64,000 nt of DNA from Labrenzia sp. THAF82 (GCF_009363435.1 NZ_CP045354.1:1330501-1394500); one strand, 5' to 3'; counted from the stretch's first letter, positions 34,512 through 43,955 are shown. Program-made: numbers and translations. Notes: a model not told the origin generated them from the letters alone.

Positions 34512-35558
34512 ATGTCCATCCGTCTTGATGCCGTGTCCAAATCCTTCGGTGACCACAAAGTTCTGAATGACGTTTCGCTGTCGATCGAAGACGGTACTTT
34601 CTTTGTTGTTCTTGGTCCTTCCGGATGTGGCAAGTCCACCTTGTTGCGCACAATCGCAGGCCTTGAGCCCATCGATGCCGGTGAGGTCTTGCTTGACGGT
34701 CGAAAGGTGGCGGGCGAGAAGTTCCATGTCCCTCCGGAGCAGCGCCAGGTCGGGGTGGTCTTCCAGTCTTATGCACTTTGGCCACATTTGAGCGTCGCGG
34801 GAAATGTTGCCTTTCCTCTGGAAGCTGCGGGCAAGGGGCGGTCGGTTGTTTCTGCCCGTGTTGATGACTGTCTGGAGACGGTCGCTCTTTCCGAGTTTGG
34901 GCAAAGGAAACCGGCTGAATTGTCGGGCGGACAGCGCCAAAGGGTTGCGCTTGCGCGTTGCCTTGCGCAAGGGGCAGGCACGGTACTCATGGACGAACCG
35001 CTCGCCAATCTGGATCCGCACCTCAGAGGCGTCATGGAAGAAGAGCTTTCAAGCTTCCACAGGGCCAGCGGTGGAACGACACTTTTCATTACCCATGATC
35101 AGCGCGAAGCAATGGCGCTGGCCGACAAAGTGGCTGTGATGTGGGACGGCAAAATTCTTCAGGTGGACGATCCTGACACCTTGTATCGAAGGCCGATGTC
35201 GAAAGAGGTCGCGGGCTTTATTGGTCGAAGCACGCTCTTGCCCGTGAGCATCAACCGTGTTTGGGAGAACCGGGCAGAGATCGGTTTTGGTGGCATTGAA
35301 TTGGCAGTTGAGTGTCCGCATAATGCCGTCCCCGGACAAGGCACGTTGCTGCTTCGACCAGAGCATATTGTTCTGACAAGCAGCTCATCTGGTTTTGAAG
35401 CCCGTGTGGTTCGGACGGTCTATCGCGGGGGTATCTGGGACGTCTTTGTTTCGATGCCCGGTTTGGACCAGCACTTGATGATGTCGCTTCATCGACAGGC
35501 TGCTCCGGGAGACAGGCTTCGTCTCGACGTTCTTCGAGGCTGGGTGTTGCCTCAATAG
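34512..35558 (+). CDS. ABC transporter ATP-binding protein, FbpC/PotA-like
   Basis: The cytoplasmic ATPase of an importer of the iron(III)/thiamine/phosphonate/polyamine type. The 348-residue protein has Walker A GPSGCGKST, signature LSGGQRQR, Walker B VLMDEPLANLD, switch His in FITHDQREAM, and a C-terminal TOBE-like domain after about residue 235 (LLLRPEHIVL). The matching permease (37031-38731) and binding protein (38853-39833) lie on the other strand beyond an OmpA-type gene, so the transporter is split into two units. The substrate is not evident. Confidence 0.92.
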   Translation: MSIRLDAVSKSFGDHKVLNDVSLSIEDGTFFVVLGPSGCGKSTLLRTIAGLEPIDAGEVLLDGRKVAGEKFHVPPEQRQVGVVFQSYALWPHLSVAGNVAFPLEAAGKGRSVVSARVDDCLETVALSEFGQRKPAELSGGQRQRVALARCLAQGAGTVLMDEPLANLDPHLRGVMEEELSSFHRASGGTTLFITHDQREAMALADKVAVMWDGKILQVDDPDTLYRRPMSKEVAGFIGRSTLLPVSINRVWENRAEIGFGGIELAVECPHNAVPGQGTLLLRPEHIVLTSSSSGFEARVVRTVYRGGIWDVFVSMPGLDQHLMMSLHRQAAPGDRLRLDVLRGWVLPQ

Positions 35559-35739
35559 GCAGCTCGCAAACTTGTGCTTGGACCTTGAGGACATCTTTCG
35601 CAACTTTGTTTTCAAAGATCTTTCGTTCTGAAGGGGTCGTTTGTGACGTTTGTTACATCGACGTTGTGAGTGTTGATCTAACGAAATTCTTCAGGAAATT
35701 AGCAAAAGCAAATTGATTGATAAGTGAGAAAATCAGGAA

Positions 35740-36999
35740 ATGAAGTCAGGAAATACAAGATCGTTGAATCCGTACATTGCTAAAATTGCAATCGCTTTGA
35801 CAAGCTTCTCTCTCCTGAGTGTTGGAGCTCAGGCACAGCAAATTAGTGTGGTCGCTTTGGAAAATGGCGCGGTCTTGAAATCCTATACTTCGGAGTTTGG
35901 TGGACGCAACAGCGGTTCCTGGATCGCCCTCGCCTTGATCGACGGCGATCCGACGATCGGCTGGTCGAGTGCACAACATCAGAGTGCCCCTAATGAATTT
36001 GTTTTTGAGTTGGCAGAGGACTACGTCCTCGAAGCGCTATCATTTGACAACACTCATACTGATGAACCGACACACCCTGGTATTTCTGCGCAAGGTGTAA
36101 AAGTCTTTGTCTCGGATGACAGGGCGGACGGGCCTTACCGAGAAATCTATCAGGGAAATATTGCTCCGACCGGGATCACTACGGTGGGTCTGGAGAAAAA
36201 GGAGACTGCACGGTTTGTAAAGCTCTTGCTTTCAACAAATGGGGGACACGCTGAATATACAGAGTTGATGGAATTTGCAGCATTTGGTCAACCGCAGGGA
36301 AATCGCCAACAGACCTCCAATTTTTCTGGCGTCTACACAACAAATTGGGGCCCGTTCTACCTGAAATTTAGCGATGGTGAACTGAGCGGCTGCTACGATC
36401 ATGACAATGGTAAGTTCGTCGGAACATCCGTTGGTGGTGTCATGAATATCGAATGGCGAGAGGATGGCGAGGATTCAGGCAGTGCGGTTCTCGCTCTTTC
36501 GGCCAGCGGAGATCAGTTTAGCGGACTTTGGTACAAAAATGCTGAGCTTCATGGGACATGGATAGGCAAGCGTTCAGTCGACCAGGCAGGAGCGCCGCAA
36601 TGCGCAGCAATAGTGCAAACCTCCACCAAGTCGAAGGTTGCGCAATCCCTCGATGCTTATGGCGTGACACGGCTATACGGTATCTACTTTGATTTCGATT
36701 CCGACGTTATCAAACCAGAGTCCGCGACTACGCTCAATCAGGTTCAAGCTTGGCTAAAAGACAATCCTGGAAAGAGAGTTGTCTTCGAAGGGCATACCGA
36801 TGCCAAGGGAAGTGATGCCTACAATCAATCACTTTCGGCAAAGCGTGCTGCGGCAGTTGTTCGCTGGCTCTCTGGTCAAGGTGTCGACATCGGCAATCTG
36901 ACGCATGTTGGTCTTGGTGAGATCCAGCCGGTTGCGGACAATGCTACCGAAACCGGCCGCAGTCTAAACCGGCGTGTCGAAATGAAAATCCTGAATTAG
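35740..36999 (+). CDS. Discoidin-like/OmpA-family outer-membrane or periplasmic protein
   Basis: A 419-residue exported protein. A signal peptide (about residues 1-33, ending AQA) is followed by a discoidin (F5/8 type C)-like beta domain at about 40-183 (LIDGDPTIGWSS, VKVFVSDD, ARFVKLLLSTNGG), a beta-rich middle region at about 195-285 with two Cys, and an OmpA C-terminal peptidoglycan-binding domain at about 312-418. The latter has IYFDFDSDVIKPES, GHTDAKGS and NRRVEMKI, including the Asp and Arg that bind diaminopimelate. A sugar-binding domain joined to a cell-wall anchor suggests a surface protein. The gene has visibly lower GC than its neighbours and stands alone between two halves of a transporter. 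Confidence 0.88.
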   Translation: MKSGNTRSLNPYIAKIAIALTSFSLLSVGAQAQQISVVALENGAVLKSYTSEFGGRNSGSWIALALIDGDPTIGWSSAQHQSAPNEFVFELAEDYVLEALSFDNTHTDEPTHPGISAQGVKVFVSDDRADGPYREIYQGNIAPTGITTVGLEKKETARFVKLLLSTNGGHAEYTELMEFAAFGQPQGNRQQTSNFSGVYTTNWGPFYLKFSDGELSGCYDHDNGKFVGTSVGGVMNIEWREDGEDSGSAVLALSASGDQFSGLWYKNAELHGTWIGKRSVDQAGAPQCAAIVQTSTKSKVAQSLDAYGVTRLYGIYFDFDSDVIKPESATTLNQVQAWLKDNPGKRVVFEGHTDAKGSDAYNQSLSAKRAAAVVRWLSGQGVDIGNLTHVGLGEIQPVADNATETGRSLNRRVEMKILN

Positions 37000-37003
37000 A
37001 AAC

Positions 37004-37041
37004 GGAAGGAGAAGCCTATGATCTGGCTTCTCAATCCTTCC
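37004..37041. terminator. Hairpin between convergent OmpA-type and permease genes
   Basis: GGAAGGAGAAGCC faces GGCTTCTCAATCCTTCC across an 8-base loop: an 8-bp stem, a 4-base bulge, then 5 bp. It spans the 31-base gap and the permease stop. There is no T-run on either strand, so it may block read-through or protect mRNA ends rather than act as a classic terminator. Confidence 0.5.
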
Positions 37042-38731
37042 AGGGAATGGTGCCGTTTGGAACGCGATTGGCCAAAACGTTCATGGCCAGCATGATGAAG
37101 ATGGTTGCACCTACCACAACGGCTGACATGGCGGCTGCCAGTGTGGTGTAACCGCCGTCTTCATAGTTGAAGATAGTCGTTCCGATGGTCTCGTTTCCCG
37201 TTGACCAGAGCAGCGCTGATACCGTGACTTCATTGTAAGCCGTGAGAAAGACAAGGATTGCACCGGAAGCTGCGGATGGTGCGGCTAGAGGAGCAAATAT
37301 CTTGCGCATGCGCCTGAAAAACCCGGCTCCCGATACCCGTGCCGCATCGTCCAGAGAAGCGTCCATTTGCAAAAATGCGGCCATGACAGGCTTCAATCCA
37401 ACCGCAAGAAACACGGAGACATATGCAATCAGGATGATCCAGATCGTGCCATAGAGCGAGATACCAAGAAAAGGGATCGGTCGGATAAAGGCCAGAATGA
37501 ATGCGATCGACATGACAAGGCCCGGAACCGCAAAAGCGATTTCCGACTGGGTCAACGCCAGTCCGGCCAAGCGCCTGTTTCCTGAACTTCTGTGAGCAAG
37601 ATAATAGCCGAGCAGCAAACTCACAGCGGCGATGACAAATGCGCTTAGCCCGGCAATCAATGTCGAATTGGCAAATGCCCGGATCGTGACCGTCTGGCGC
37701 CAGAGAACTTCGGTGAAGTTGTCCCATGTCAGGGTTCCGAGCGACAGCGGCAGGCCGTAGGTCTTCACCAAAGACGTCGCAAGCAGGGAAGCTGCTGGAA
37801 GCAAGAGGACGCCGGCGACAAAGACCCAGACGATGCCTTCGACAAGGAACCGCTTGGCGCCGAGTGAAATCGCCAGAGGGTTCTGCGGCAGCCCGATGAG
37901 GCTTGCGCGCATGCGGCGCTGCAACAGGCTTTGTAGAAAAATGGCGGCAAGCGCGACAAATGCCAGGATGACGGAAATCACGGCGACATTGGGCAGAATG
38001 TCCGGTCCGAAGCTGGCCAGGCGCCGCCACACGAGCACCGGCAAGGTTGTGTAACGTGCCGGAATACCGATCAGCGCATTGATGCCGAAGTTGCCAAGCG
38101 CAGCAACAAAGGCCAGCGCAAATCCGGCCAAGAGCGATGGGCCAAGGAGCGGGAGCGTTATCCGGCGCAGCATCAAGGCAGCGCTAGCACCGGAGATTCG
38201 GGCGGCATCGGAAAGCTCGCGCGGAAAGGATCGCAAGGCAGCGCGGACAAGCAGAAAAACGAGTGGACTGTGCTGCAGCGTCAGCAAAAGCACCAGGCCT
38301 TCGCGTGAATAGAGCGGATGTGTCGACCCCAGTTCGGGTGCGAGGCCCAACCATTGTAAAACAGGGCTGGCGGGGCCGAGCGCCTGTATCCAGGCTATGG
38401 CTGTGACGTGCGGTGGGATCATCATCGGCAAGAGGATGAGGAAGACAAGCAGGCCTTTCGCGCGAATGTCGGTCAGGCCGATGAGCAGAGCGAGGCAAGT
38501 TCCGAGGATAGATGCGCCAAGTGCTGACCAAAGGCTGCTCTCAATGGAATGCCAAAGCGCCCGCTGGACCGAGCGGTTCTGAATCGCCTCCAGAAGCGGT
38601 CCAAGATCCAGGCTGCCTTCACTTGCCAGTCCGGTTTTGAACAACAACAGTAGTGGCAGGCCGCATACTGTCGTCGCACCGACCACAAGCAGCAATAGTG
38701 TTGTTTTCTCAGGGGCAAGCTTTGAAAGCAT
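37031..38731 (-). CDS. Fused two-domain ABC permease, FbpB/ThiP-like
   Basis: A 566-residue inner-membrane protein with about 12 helices, formed by two tandem permease domains, each with an EAA-type loop (ELSDAARISGASAALMLRRI in the first half, ASLDDAARVSGAGFFRRMRK in the second). This layout is typical of iron(III), thiamine and some phosphonate importers. It lies downstream of the binding protein on the same strand with 121 bases between them, and its ATPase is presumably the one at 34.5 kb. A separate second permease gene is absent, as expected for the fused form. Confidence 0.93.
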   Translation of the reverse strand: MLSKLAPEKTTLLLLVVGATTVCGLPLLLLFKTGLASEGSLDLGPLLEAIQNRSVQRALWHSIESSLWSALGASILGTCLALLIGLTDIRAKGLLVFLILLPMMIPPHVTAIAWIQALGPASPVLQWLGLAPELGSTHPLYSREGLVLLLTLQHSPLVFLLVRAALRSFPRELSDAARISGASAALMLRRITLPLLGPSLLAGFALAFVAALGNFGINALIGIPARYTTLPVLVWRRLASFGPDILPNVAVISVILAFVALAAIFLQSLLQRRMRASLIGLPQNPLAISLGAKRFLVEGIVWVFVAGVLLLPAASLLATSLVKTYGLPLSLGTLTWDNFTEVLWRQTVTIRAFANSTLIAGLSAFVIAAVSLLLGYYLAHRSSGNRRLAGLALTQSEIAFAVPGLVMSIAFILAFIRPIPFLGISLYGTIWIILIAYVSVFLAVGLKPVMAAFLQMDASLDDAARVSGAGFFRRMRKIFAPLAAPSAASGAILVFLTAYNEVTVSALLWSTGNETIGTTIFNYEDGGYTTLAAAMSAVVVGATIFIMLAMNVLANRVPNGTIPWKD

Positions 38732-38852
38732 GCGTCTTCAAATTACTCTGTTTTTGTTGCCTAGGAATGCAGCGCATATGGACGCAAAGGCAAAAAGACA
38801 ACGCAGGGCGAGAAAGTCCGCACTGCGCTGTCTTTGGTGAAGGGATGTCTTT

Positions 38853-39833
38853 TCAGCCGCCGAAGATTTCGCTGAACTTCAACTTGTTGGCCTGATCTTG
38901 TTCAAGGGCCGTGACCGGGTCAAAGTCCATCAGTTTGATCGTATCGCGTGCTGGAAAGCCGTCTGGTGCTGTCACTGCCGGATGTGCGGGCAGATACCCT
39001 TGCGAGGCAGCCAGTTTTTGACCTTCCTCAGAGATAAGGAAATCTACAAAGGCCTTAGCGGCGTCGGGGTTTTGCGCAGTGGTGAGAATTGCGACCGGCT
39101 CCGTCACTGCAGAGACACCTTCTTCCGGGAACACAAATTCAACCGGGGCACCCTTTAGTTTTTCGCGGATTGGCAGGAAGTCGACTACAAAACCGTACAG
39201 TTTCTCACCGCCGGCGATCGCCTTGTAAGTTCCGCCGTTGCCGCCCTTCGGATTGGCACCTTGATCTGCAAGGCCTTCGTAGAAAGCCCAGCCCAGATCT
39301 GGATTGGATGTCAGCGCAGTCATATGGATCGTAGCGGCACCGGATGTCAGCGGTGACGGCATCGCCAATTTGTCCTTGGCCTGCTCTTTCAGGAGATCCT
39401 TGTAGGACGTCGGCTTCATCGGCGCGTTTGTGTTGTAGACGATGCCCGTGGTGATCAGCTTGGTGGAGAAGTAGGTTTTGTCTTTGTCCATGATCGCCGG
39501 GTCATACGCAGCAACGTCTGCGCCCTCGTGCACCATCAGGCGGCCTTCTTGTTTCAGGCCTTCCATGGTGACCATATCAGCGATCAGCAGGACGTCCGGT
39601 TTCGGTGCTCCCGCCTCGAATTCGGCGCGCAACTTGGCCATCATTTTGGTGGTGCCATCGCGAACCCATTCGACTTCGACACCCGGATGCATTGCAGAGA
39701 ACGCGTCGACGGTTGCCTGTGCGTCGGCATTCGGTTGTGACGTATAGAGGACGAGTTTGCCTGTTACATCCTCAGCGTAGGCGGAAACGGACGCCGCAGC
39801 GAAGAGGCTGGCTGCAATCAGAAGCTTTTTCAT
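38853..39833 (-). CDS. Periplasmic FbpA-like substrate-binding protein
   Basis: The 326-residue binding subunit of the split ABC importer. A Sec signal (KKLLIAASLFAAASVSAYA) is followed by GKLVLYTSQPNADAQATVD, the usual opening of the iron(III)/2-aminoethylphosphonate binding group, and later DVLLIADMVTMEGLKQEG and VTEPVAILTTAQNPDAAKAF. I do not see the paired tyrosines that bind iron in FbpA, which argues against ferric iron; a phosphonate or other small anion is possible. The ATG at 39833 has AAGGGA eight bases upstream; the longer frame to 40064 is non-coding in character. Confidence 0.9.
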   Translation of the reverse strand: MKKLLIAASLFAAASVSAYAEDVTGKLVLYTSQPNADAQATVDAFSAMHPGVEVEWVRDGTTKMMAKLRAEFEAGAPKPDVLLIADMVTMEGLKQEGRLMVHEGADVAAYDPAIMDKDKTYFSTKLITTGIVYNTNAPMKPTSYKDLLKEQAKDKLAMPSPLTSGAATIHMTALTSNPDLGWAFYEGLADQGANPKGGNGGTYKAIAGGEKLYGFVVDFLPIREKLKGAPVEFVFPEEGVSAVTEPVAILTTAQNPDAAKAFVDFLISEEGQKLAASQGYLPAHPAVTAPDGFPARDTIKLMDFDPVTALEQDQANKLKFSEIFGG

Positions 39834-40096
39834 TTGACAGATCCCTTTGGCTGAGCCGCGTTGGTTGTTGCGGTCAGGCAATCGGGTATCAGTCTTGTGT
39901 GACAGATTTTTTCGACCGACAGGCAAATAGATGCGACCTTTCAGATTCTTGCGCGAGATCTGGTGTTTGCCGGAGTTCTCGGCCTGAAGGGCGTTCCTCA
40001 AATTGTGTTCGCTTGTATGCAAGGATTGCCGGATGCGCACCGGTCCGCTATCACCGCTGCACACGGTTCTAAATCGATTTGAGAAAGGCGTTGTTC

Positions 40097-41521
40097 ATGA
40101 GCTCTGAAAGTGCTGTCGCGGAAATCGGGCTGATTGGTCTTGGCACAATGGGCGGCAACCTCGCGCTCAATATTGCCGAGAACGGATTTCAGATCGCGGT
40201 CTATAACCGCACCACCGAAAAGACAGATCAGTTCATAGAAAAAGCCGGTGCTCTTGCTGACAAGCTTGTGCCGACGAAAACGCTTGAGGAATTCGTTGCC
40301 TCCATCAAATCGCCGAGAGCTGTCATTTTGATGGTGCCAGCCGGCGAGGCTGTCGATGCACAGATTGAAGCGCTGCGCCCTTTGCTTGATAGCGAAGACC
40401 TGATTATCGACGCTGGCAATGCTAACTATCATGATACCAACCGCCGGGCGTCAGAGGCGGCGGAAAAGGGACACCGCTTCATGGGTATTGGTGTGTCTGG
40501 CGGTGAAGAAGGCGCGCGTTTCGGTCCGTCTATCATGGGCGGTGGTGCGAAGGATGCATGGGACCAGGTTGGCCACATTCTTGAAGCCATCTCAGCAAAA
40601 CACGAGGACGAACCTTGTGCGGCCTATCTCGGAGAAGCGGGCGCGGGCCATCTCGTGAAAACCGTGCATAACGGTATTGAATATGCCGACATGCAGATGA
40701 TCGCTGAAGTCTATGGCGTTATGCGCGACGGCTTTGGAATGAACTCGTCTGAAATCGCGCGCGTTTTTGAAAAGTGGAATGGGGGCATCCTTCAATCCTA
40801 CCTGATCGAAATATCAGGGAAGGTCGCCGGGACCGCTGATCCTGAAACCGGCCGACCGATGCTCGACATCATTTTGGACAAGGCCGGGCAGAAGGGTACC
40901 GGGCGCTGGACCGCAATCGAGGCCTTGATGCTGGGAACACCGGCCAGCGCCATTGAGGCTGCCGTCGCGACGCGAAATATGTCGGCACGATTGGACGAGC
41001 GTAAGGCCGGGGAAGCCGAATTCGGTGCCGCACCCAGTGAAATGGACCGAGAAGCTGTGACCATCGATGCTTTGGAAGCAGCACTGGTTGCCGGCAAGAT
41101 CGTTTGTTATGCGCAAGGGTTCGGGCTGATCCTGGAAGCTGCACGGCAATATGGCTGGGCGATGCCGTTGCCGCAAATTGCGCGTATCTGGCGCAATGGC
41201 TGTATCATCCGTTCTGCCATGTTGAACGACATGTCTGCAGCACTTGCTGATGATTCAGAACGCAATCTGATGCTGGCTCCGTTCTTCTCAGACAAGCTCA
41301 AGGAAACAGAGGCAATGCTGCGTCAGGTCGTGGCACAGGCAGCACTTCACGGTCTGCCCGTTCCGGCCCTTTCAGCGGCACTTTCCTATTTCGACATCAT
41401 GCGCACCGGCAGGTCGACTGCGAACATGTTGCAAGGTCAACGCGACTTTTTCGGCGCACACGGCTTTGAACGTACAGACAGGGATGGTGGCGGCTACCAC
41501 GGTCCTTGGGCAATGGGCTGA
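40097..41521 (+). CDS. gnd: 6-phosphogluconate dehydrogenase (decarboxylating)
   Basis: Oxidises 6-phosphogluconate to ribulose 5-phosphate with release of CO2 and NADPH, in the pentose phosphate pathway. The protein has 474 residues from ATG 40097 (a TTG at 40079 adds six). The NADP-binding motif is IGLIGLGTMGGNLALNIA with YNRTTEK after it. The substrate and catalytic regions GIGVSGGEEGARFGPSIMGGG and HLVKTVHNGIEYADMQ (catalytic Lys and Glu) are intact, as is the C-terminal GYHGPW. The gene stands alone and ends at a strong terminator. Its length matches the long homodimeric Gnd type. Confidence 0.96.
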   Translation: MSSESAVAEIGLIGLGTMGGNLALNIAENGFQIAVYNRTTEKTDQFIEKAGALADKLVPTKTLEEFVASIKSPRAVILMVPAGEAVDAQIEALRPLLDSEDLIIDAGNANYHDTNRRASEAAEKGHRFMGIGVSGGEEGARFGPSIMGGGAKDAWDQVGHILEAISAKHEDEPCAAYLGEAGAGHLVKTVHNGIEYADMQMIAEVYGVMRDGFGMNSSEIARVFEKWNGGILQSYLIEISGKVAGTADPETGRPMLDIILDKAGQKGTGRWTAIEALMLGTPASAIEAAVATRNMSARLDERKAGEAEFGAAPSEMDREAVTIDALEAALVAGKIVCYAQGFGLILEAARQYGWAMPLPQIARIWRNGCIIRSAMLNDMSAALADDSERNLMLAPFFSDKLKETEAMLRQVVAQAALHGLPVPALSAALSYFDIMRTGRSTANMLQGQRDFFGAHGFERTDRDGGGYHGPWAMG

Positions 41522-41573
41522 CCATACGGTCTGAAGGTTTTTCAGCGCAGCTCATTTGGTTGATTGAAACAGG

Positions 41574-41606
41574 ACACGGCGGCCAGTGTGGCCGCCGTGT
41601 TTTTTA
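41574..41606 (+). terminator. Intrinsic terminator of gnd
   Basis: ACACGGCGGCC-AGTGT-GGCCGCCGTGT is an 11-bp perfect stem followed by TTTTTTA. It lies 52 bases after the gnd stop. Confidence 0.93.
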
Positions 41607-41655
41607 TAGGCTGTTGGAATTTATCGAACTCTCATGACGTCTGAGCTACGCCCAT

Positions 41656-42645
41656 TCAGAGTTCCTTTTCGACATAGTCCTCGTGCTTTGGTCCGATGAG
41701 GGTGTCGATTTCTGAAACAATGGCTTGCGGGAGTGCCCCGAATTCCAGGGCCCCTGCAAGTTCCTGGATCTGGGCGACCGTTCGGGCACCAGGCAAGGGA
41801 AAATTGCGATCCGATTTTGCCCAGAGCCAACCAAGTGCGCCCTGTGGCAAGGATCTGCCATTTGACTGGAGCAGGTCGCGAACTGTATCCAGTTTTTCCA
41901 GAAACTCGGCGTTGGGCTTGCCGTCCTTGTAGTAGGTCAGCCACATCTGTTCCGTTGATCGGATGTCATCTTTAGGCATGACAGAGCCTTTCCGATAGTT
42001 TCCGCCCAGCAGACCCATCGCCAAGGGAGAGCGAATGAAGGCAACAAGGCCTTGGTGCGCGATCGCTTTGCGGATTTTGGGTGTATCGCAAAAGACGTTC
42101 GTGCCGTGTTCTATGGCCACGACGCCGTCTCTCCTCGACAAGGCTTCGACATTGCCTGTGAAGTCAGTGCTCCAGCCATAGCCTCGGATCTTTCCTGCTT
42201 TGCGCGCTTTTTCCATCTCTTCGAAAATGGGCATCGCGCGATCGACCGGCAGTGAATTCAGATGGAGAAGGACGATGTCGAGGCAGTCGCGCTGGAGTCT
42301 TCCGAGGCTGTTTTCAATCGCTGGAAGCACGCTGTCCGGACTTGCCTCTTCGCCAAGAATTTCCTTTGTGGTCTCGTCGATTGCCAGGCCCAATTTGCTG
42401 ACGATTATGGCGTCGGGACGATTGACAAGAGCTTGGCCGAGAAGCCTCTCCGCATGTCCAGCGCCGTAAGCTGCGGCCGTGTCGAACAGGGTAATACCAC
42501 CGTCCAGAGCGGCGTGAATGGTGCGAATGGATTCAGAGTCGTCGCTGTTTGAATATCCGAGCGGACGCCCGTCCTTGAACATTGGGCCGCCGATTGGCCA
42601 ACATCCCATCCCGAGTGGCGAGATCTCTTTTGAAAAAATATGCAT
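41656..42645 (-). CDS. Aldo/keto reductase
   Basis: A 329-residue NAD(P)H-dependent oxidoreductase with the TIM-barrel AKR fold. The catalytic tetrad can be seen: Asp and Tyr in TLFDTAAAYGAGHAE, Lys in IVSKLGL and His in VLLHLNS. The C-terminal cofactor loop is PLPGARTVAQIQE. The ATG at 42645 is used because AGGA precedes it and the barrel begins at once; the upstream 27 residues from 42726 are not family-like. It is transcribed convergently with gnd. The substrate is unknown; relatives act on sugars, methylglyoxal and other carbonyls. Confidence 0.92.
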   Translation of the reverse strand: MHIFSKEISPLGMGCWPIGGPMFKDGRPLGYSNSDDSESIRTIHAALDGGITLFDTAAAYGAGHAERLLGQALVNRPDAIIVSKLGLAIDETTKEILGEEASPDSVLPAIENSLGRLQRDCLDIVLLHLNSLPVDRAMPIFEEMEKARKAGKIRGYGWSTDFTGNVEALSRRDGVVAIEHGTNVFCDTPKIRKAIAHQGLVAFIRSPLAMGLLGGNYRKGSVMPKDDIRSTEQMWLTYYKDGKPNAEFLEKLDTVRDLLQSNGRSLPQGALGWLWAKSDRNFPLPGARTVAQIQELAGALEFGALPQAIVSEIDTLIGPKHEDYVEKEL

Positions 42646-42792
42646 GGCTTTTTCCTGTCGTTTCGACGGGAAAGTGCCATGCACATCATTGCGCATCCAT
42701 AGAACAATCTGAAACCATCGTTTCAAGATTGAAACGAACTCCGCGGAACCGCATCACAGCGATTGCGAAACGGTTCGTGGCAAGTTCAGATA

Positions 42793-43215
42793 TCAGCTTC
42801 CTGCCTGGAGGCCTGTGTCCATCAGCGACTTGATTTGAGCTTCGCTCGTGCCGGCGACAACACGTCCGAGCTCCTGATTGCCTTTCAACACAAGCAAAGT
42901 GGATCTGCGCGGGATTTTCCGCGAAGTCGTGACTTCGTGCTGCCGGTAGTCATCCCAGTCGACACGAACAAAAACCATCGCCTGATCGTATGCCGGGTTG
43001 GCACCGCGAAGTGCGTTGATCACACGCTCCTGCCGGGCACAGGTTCCGCACCATGACGCTGCGTAGTCAACGAACACCGTCTTGCCTGCAGAAAGCTCTT
43101 TTTCGATAAGGCCGGGAGCATAGTCAAGGGTTTCGCTGGCAAATGCGGTGCCGGGCAGAACTGTTGCCGCTAGTCCGGCTGCAGCGGTTGAGAGGAGAAA
43201 GTGACGGCGGTTCAT
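42793..43215 (-). CDS. Tat-exported thioredoxin-fold protein
   Basis: A 140-residue periplasmic thiol protein. The N-terminus is a twin-arginine signal (MNRRHFLLSTAAAGLAATV, site after AFA). The thioredoxin-like active site is WCGTC, preceded by KTVFVDYAASWC. It lacks the classic cis-Pro TP in the expected place but has IPRRSTLLVLKG there. The gene follows ccdA by 23 bases on the same strand, so CcdA probably passes electrons from cytoplasmic thioredoxin to this protein, which then reduces periplasmic disulfides, for example in cytochrome c maturation. Confidence 0.88.
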   Translation of the reverse strand: MNRRHFLLSTAAAGLAATVLPGTAFASETLDYAPGLIEKELSAGKTVFVDYAASWCGTCARQERVINALRGANPAYDQAMVFVRVDWDDYRQHEVTTSRKIPRRSTLLVLKGNQELGRVVAGTSEAQIKSLMDTGLQAGS

Positions 43216-43238
43216 CGGGTATCCTTTCCAGTAAAGGG

Positions 43239-43955
43239 TCAGAAACGAACAGACAGGTCCTGAAGCCAGATCGGCATGACGCTCATCGCCCAGGCATCGA
43301 CCATGTGATGGACGTTGAAGATCAACAGCACGCCGACTGTCAGGAATACGAGGCCCATGATGGGTTTGGATCTTTCGGCCAGGCCGCGCAACTTGTCGGT
43401 TCGATTGCGCAGAGTTTCACCGGCACCCAGTCCCAACCCGACGATCAGTGTCGACACACCGAGAGCGAAGAAGCACATAATGAGTGCAGCCCAGGTGAGA
43501 CTTTCTCCCTGTGAAGCAAGAGCAATTGCGCCACCCAGTGTCGGGCCGATGCAGGGCGACCAGACGGCACCCAGAAGGATGCCGCCAAGAAACTGACCGC
43601 GCAGGCCGCTTGTGTCGGTAGATTGCATTTTCTGGCCGGCGGAACCGGAAAAGCCTGCTGCTGCAAGCTCAAAGCGTTGGCTGAACGCAGGCACCAGCAG
43701 AACAAGACCGAAGACGATCATCAACGTTGCGCCGACTTTTGACATCAATTCTTCCGTCAGGCCGATGGCGTAGCCAAGCGTGGCAATCAGCATGCCAACG
43801 GTGACGAAGGAAACGCTCATGCCTGCCGCAAGCGCGATAGGAGCGCGCCGGTCAGCGTTCAATGCGGATGCCAGAACGATGGGCAGGACCGGCAGGACGC
43901 AGGGATTTATGAGTGTTAAAAGGCCTGCGAGATAAGCGAGTGGTAGTTCAAGCAT
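43239..43955 (-). CDS. ccdA: CcdA/DsbD-type transmembrane thiol electron transporter
   Basis: A 238-residue membrane protein with six helices that carries reducing power across the inner membrane. It opens LAYLAGLLTLINPCVLPVLP, the CcdA signature with the first redox Cys, and has the second redox Cys in LLGAVWSPCIGPTLGGAI. Length and topology match CcdA rather than full DsbD, as there are no periplasmic domains. The Tat-exported thioredoxin-like protein encoded next is the likely partner. It is also related to SoxV/ScsB-type modules, but no sox genes are here. Confidence 0.92.
   Translation of the reverse strand: MLELPLAYLAGLLTLINPCVLPVLPIVLASALNADRRAPIALAAGMSVSFVTVGMLIATLGYAIGLTEELMSKVGATLMIVFGLVLLVPAFSQRFELAAAGFSGSAGQKMQSTDTSGLRGQFLGGILLGAVWSPCIGPTLGGAIALASQGESLTWAALIMCFFALGVSTLIVGLGLGAGETLRNRTDKLRGLAERSKPIMGLVFLTVGVLLIFNVHHMVDAWAMSVMPIWLQDLSVRF

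Noticed and set aside
38853..39833. Naming the split transporter an iron(III) (fbpABC) or aminoethylphosphonate system
   Set aside because: The binding protein lacks the visible tyrosine pair for iron, and no phosphonate genes are nearby; only the general family is supported.
39834..40096. Possible glycine- or thiamine-type riboswitch before the FbpA-like gene
   Set aside because: I searched by eye for the conserved cores of common riboswitches and found none.
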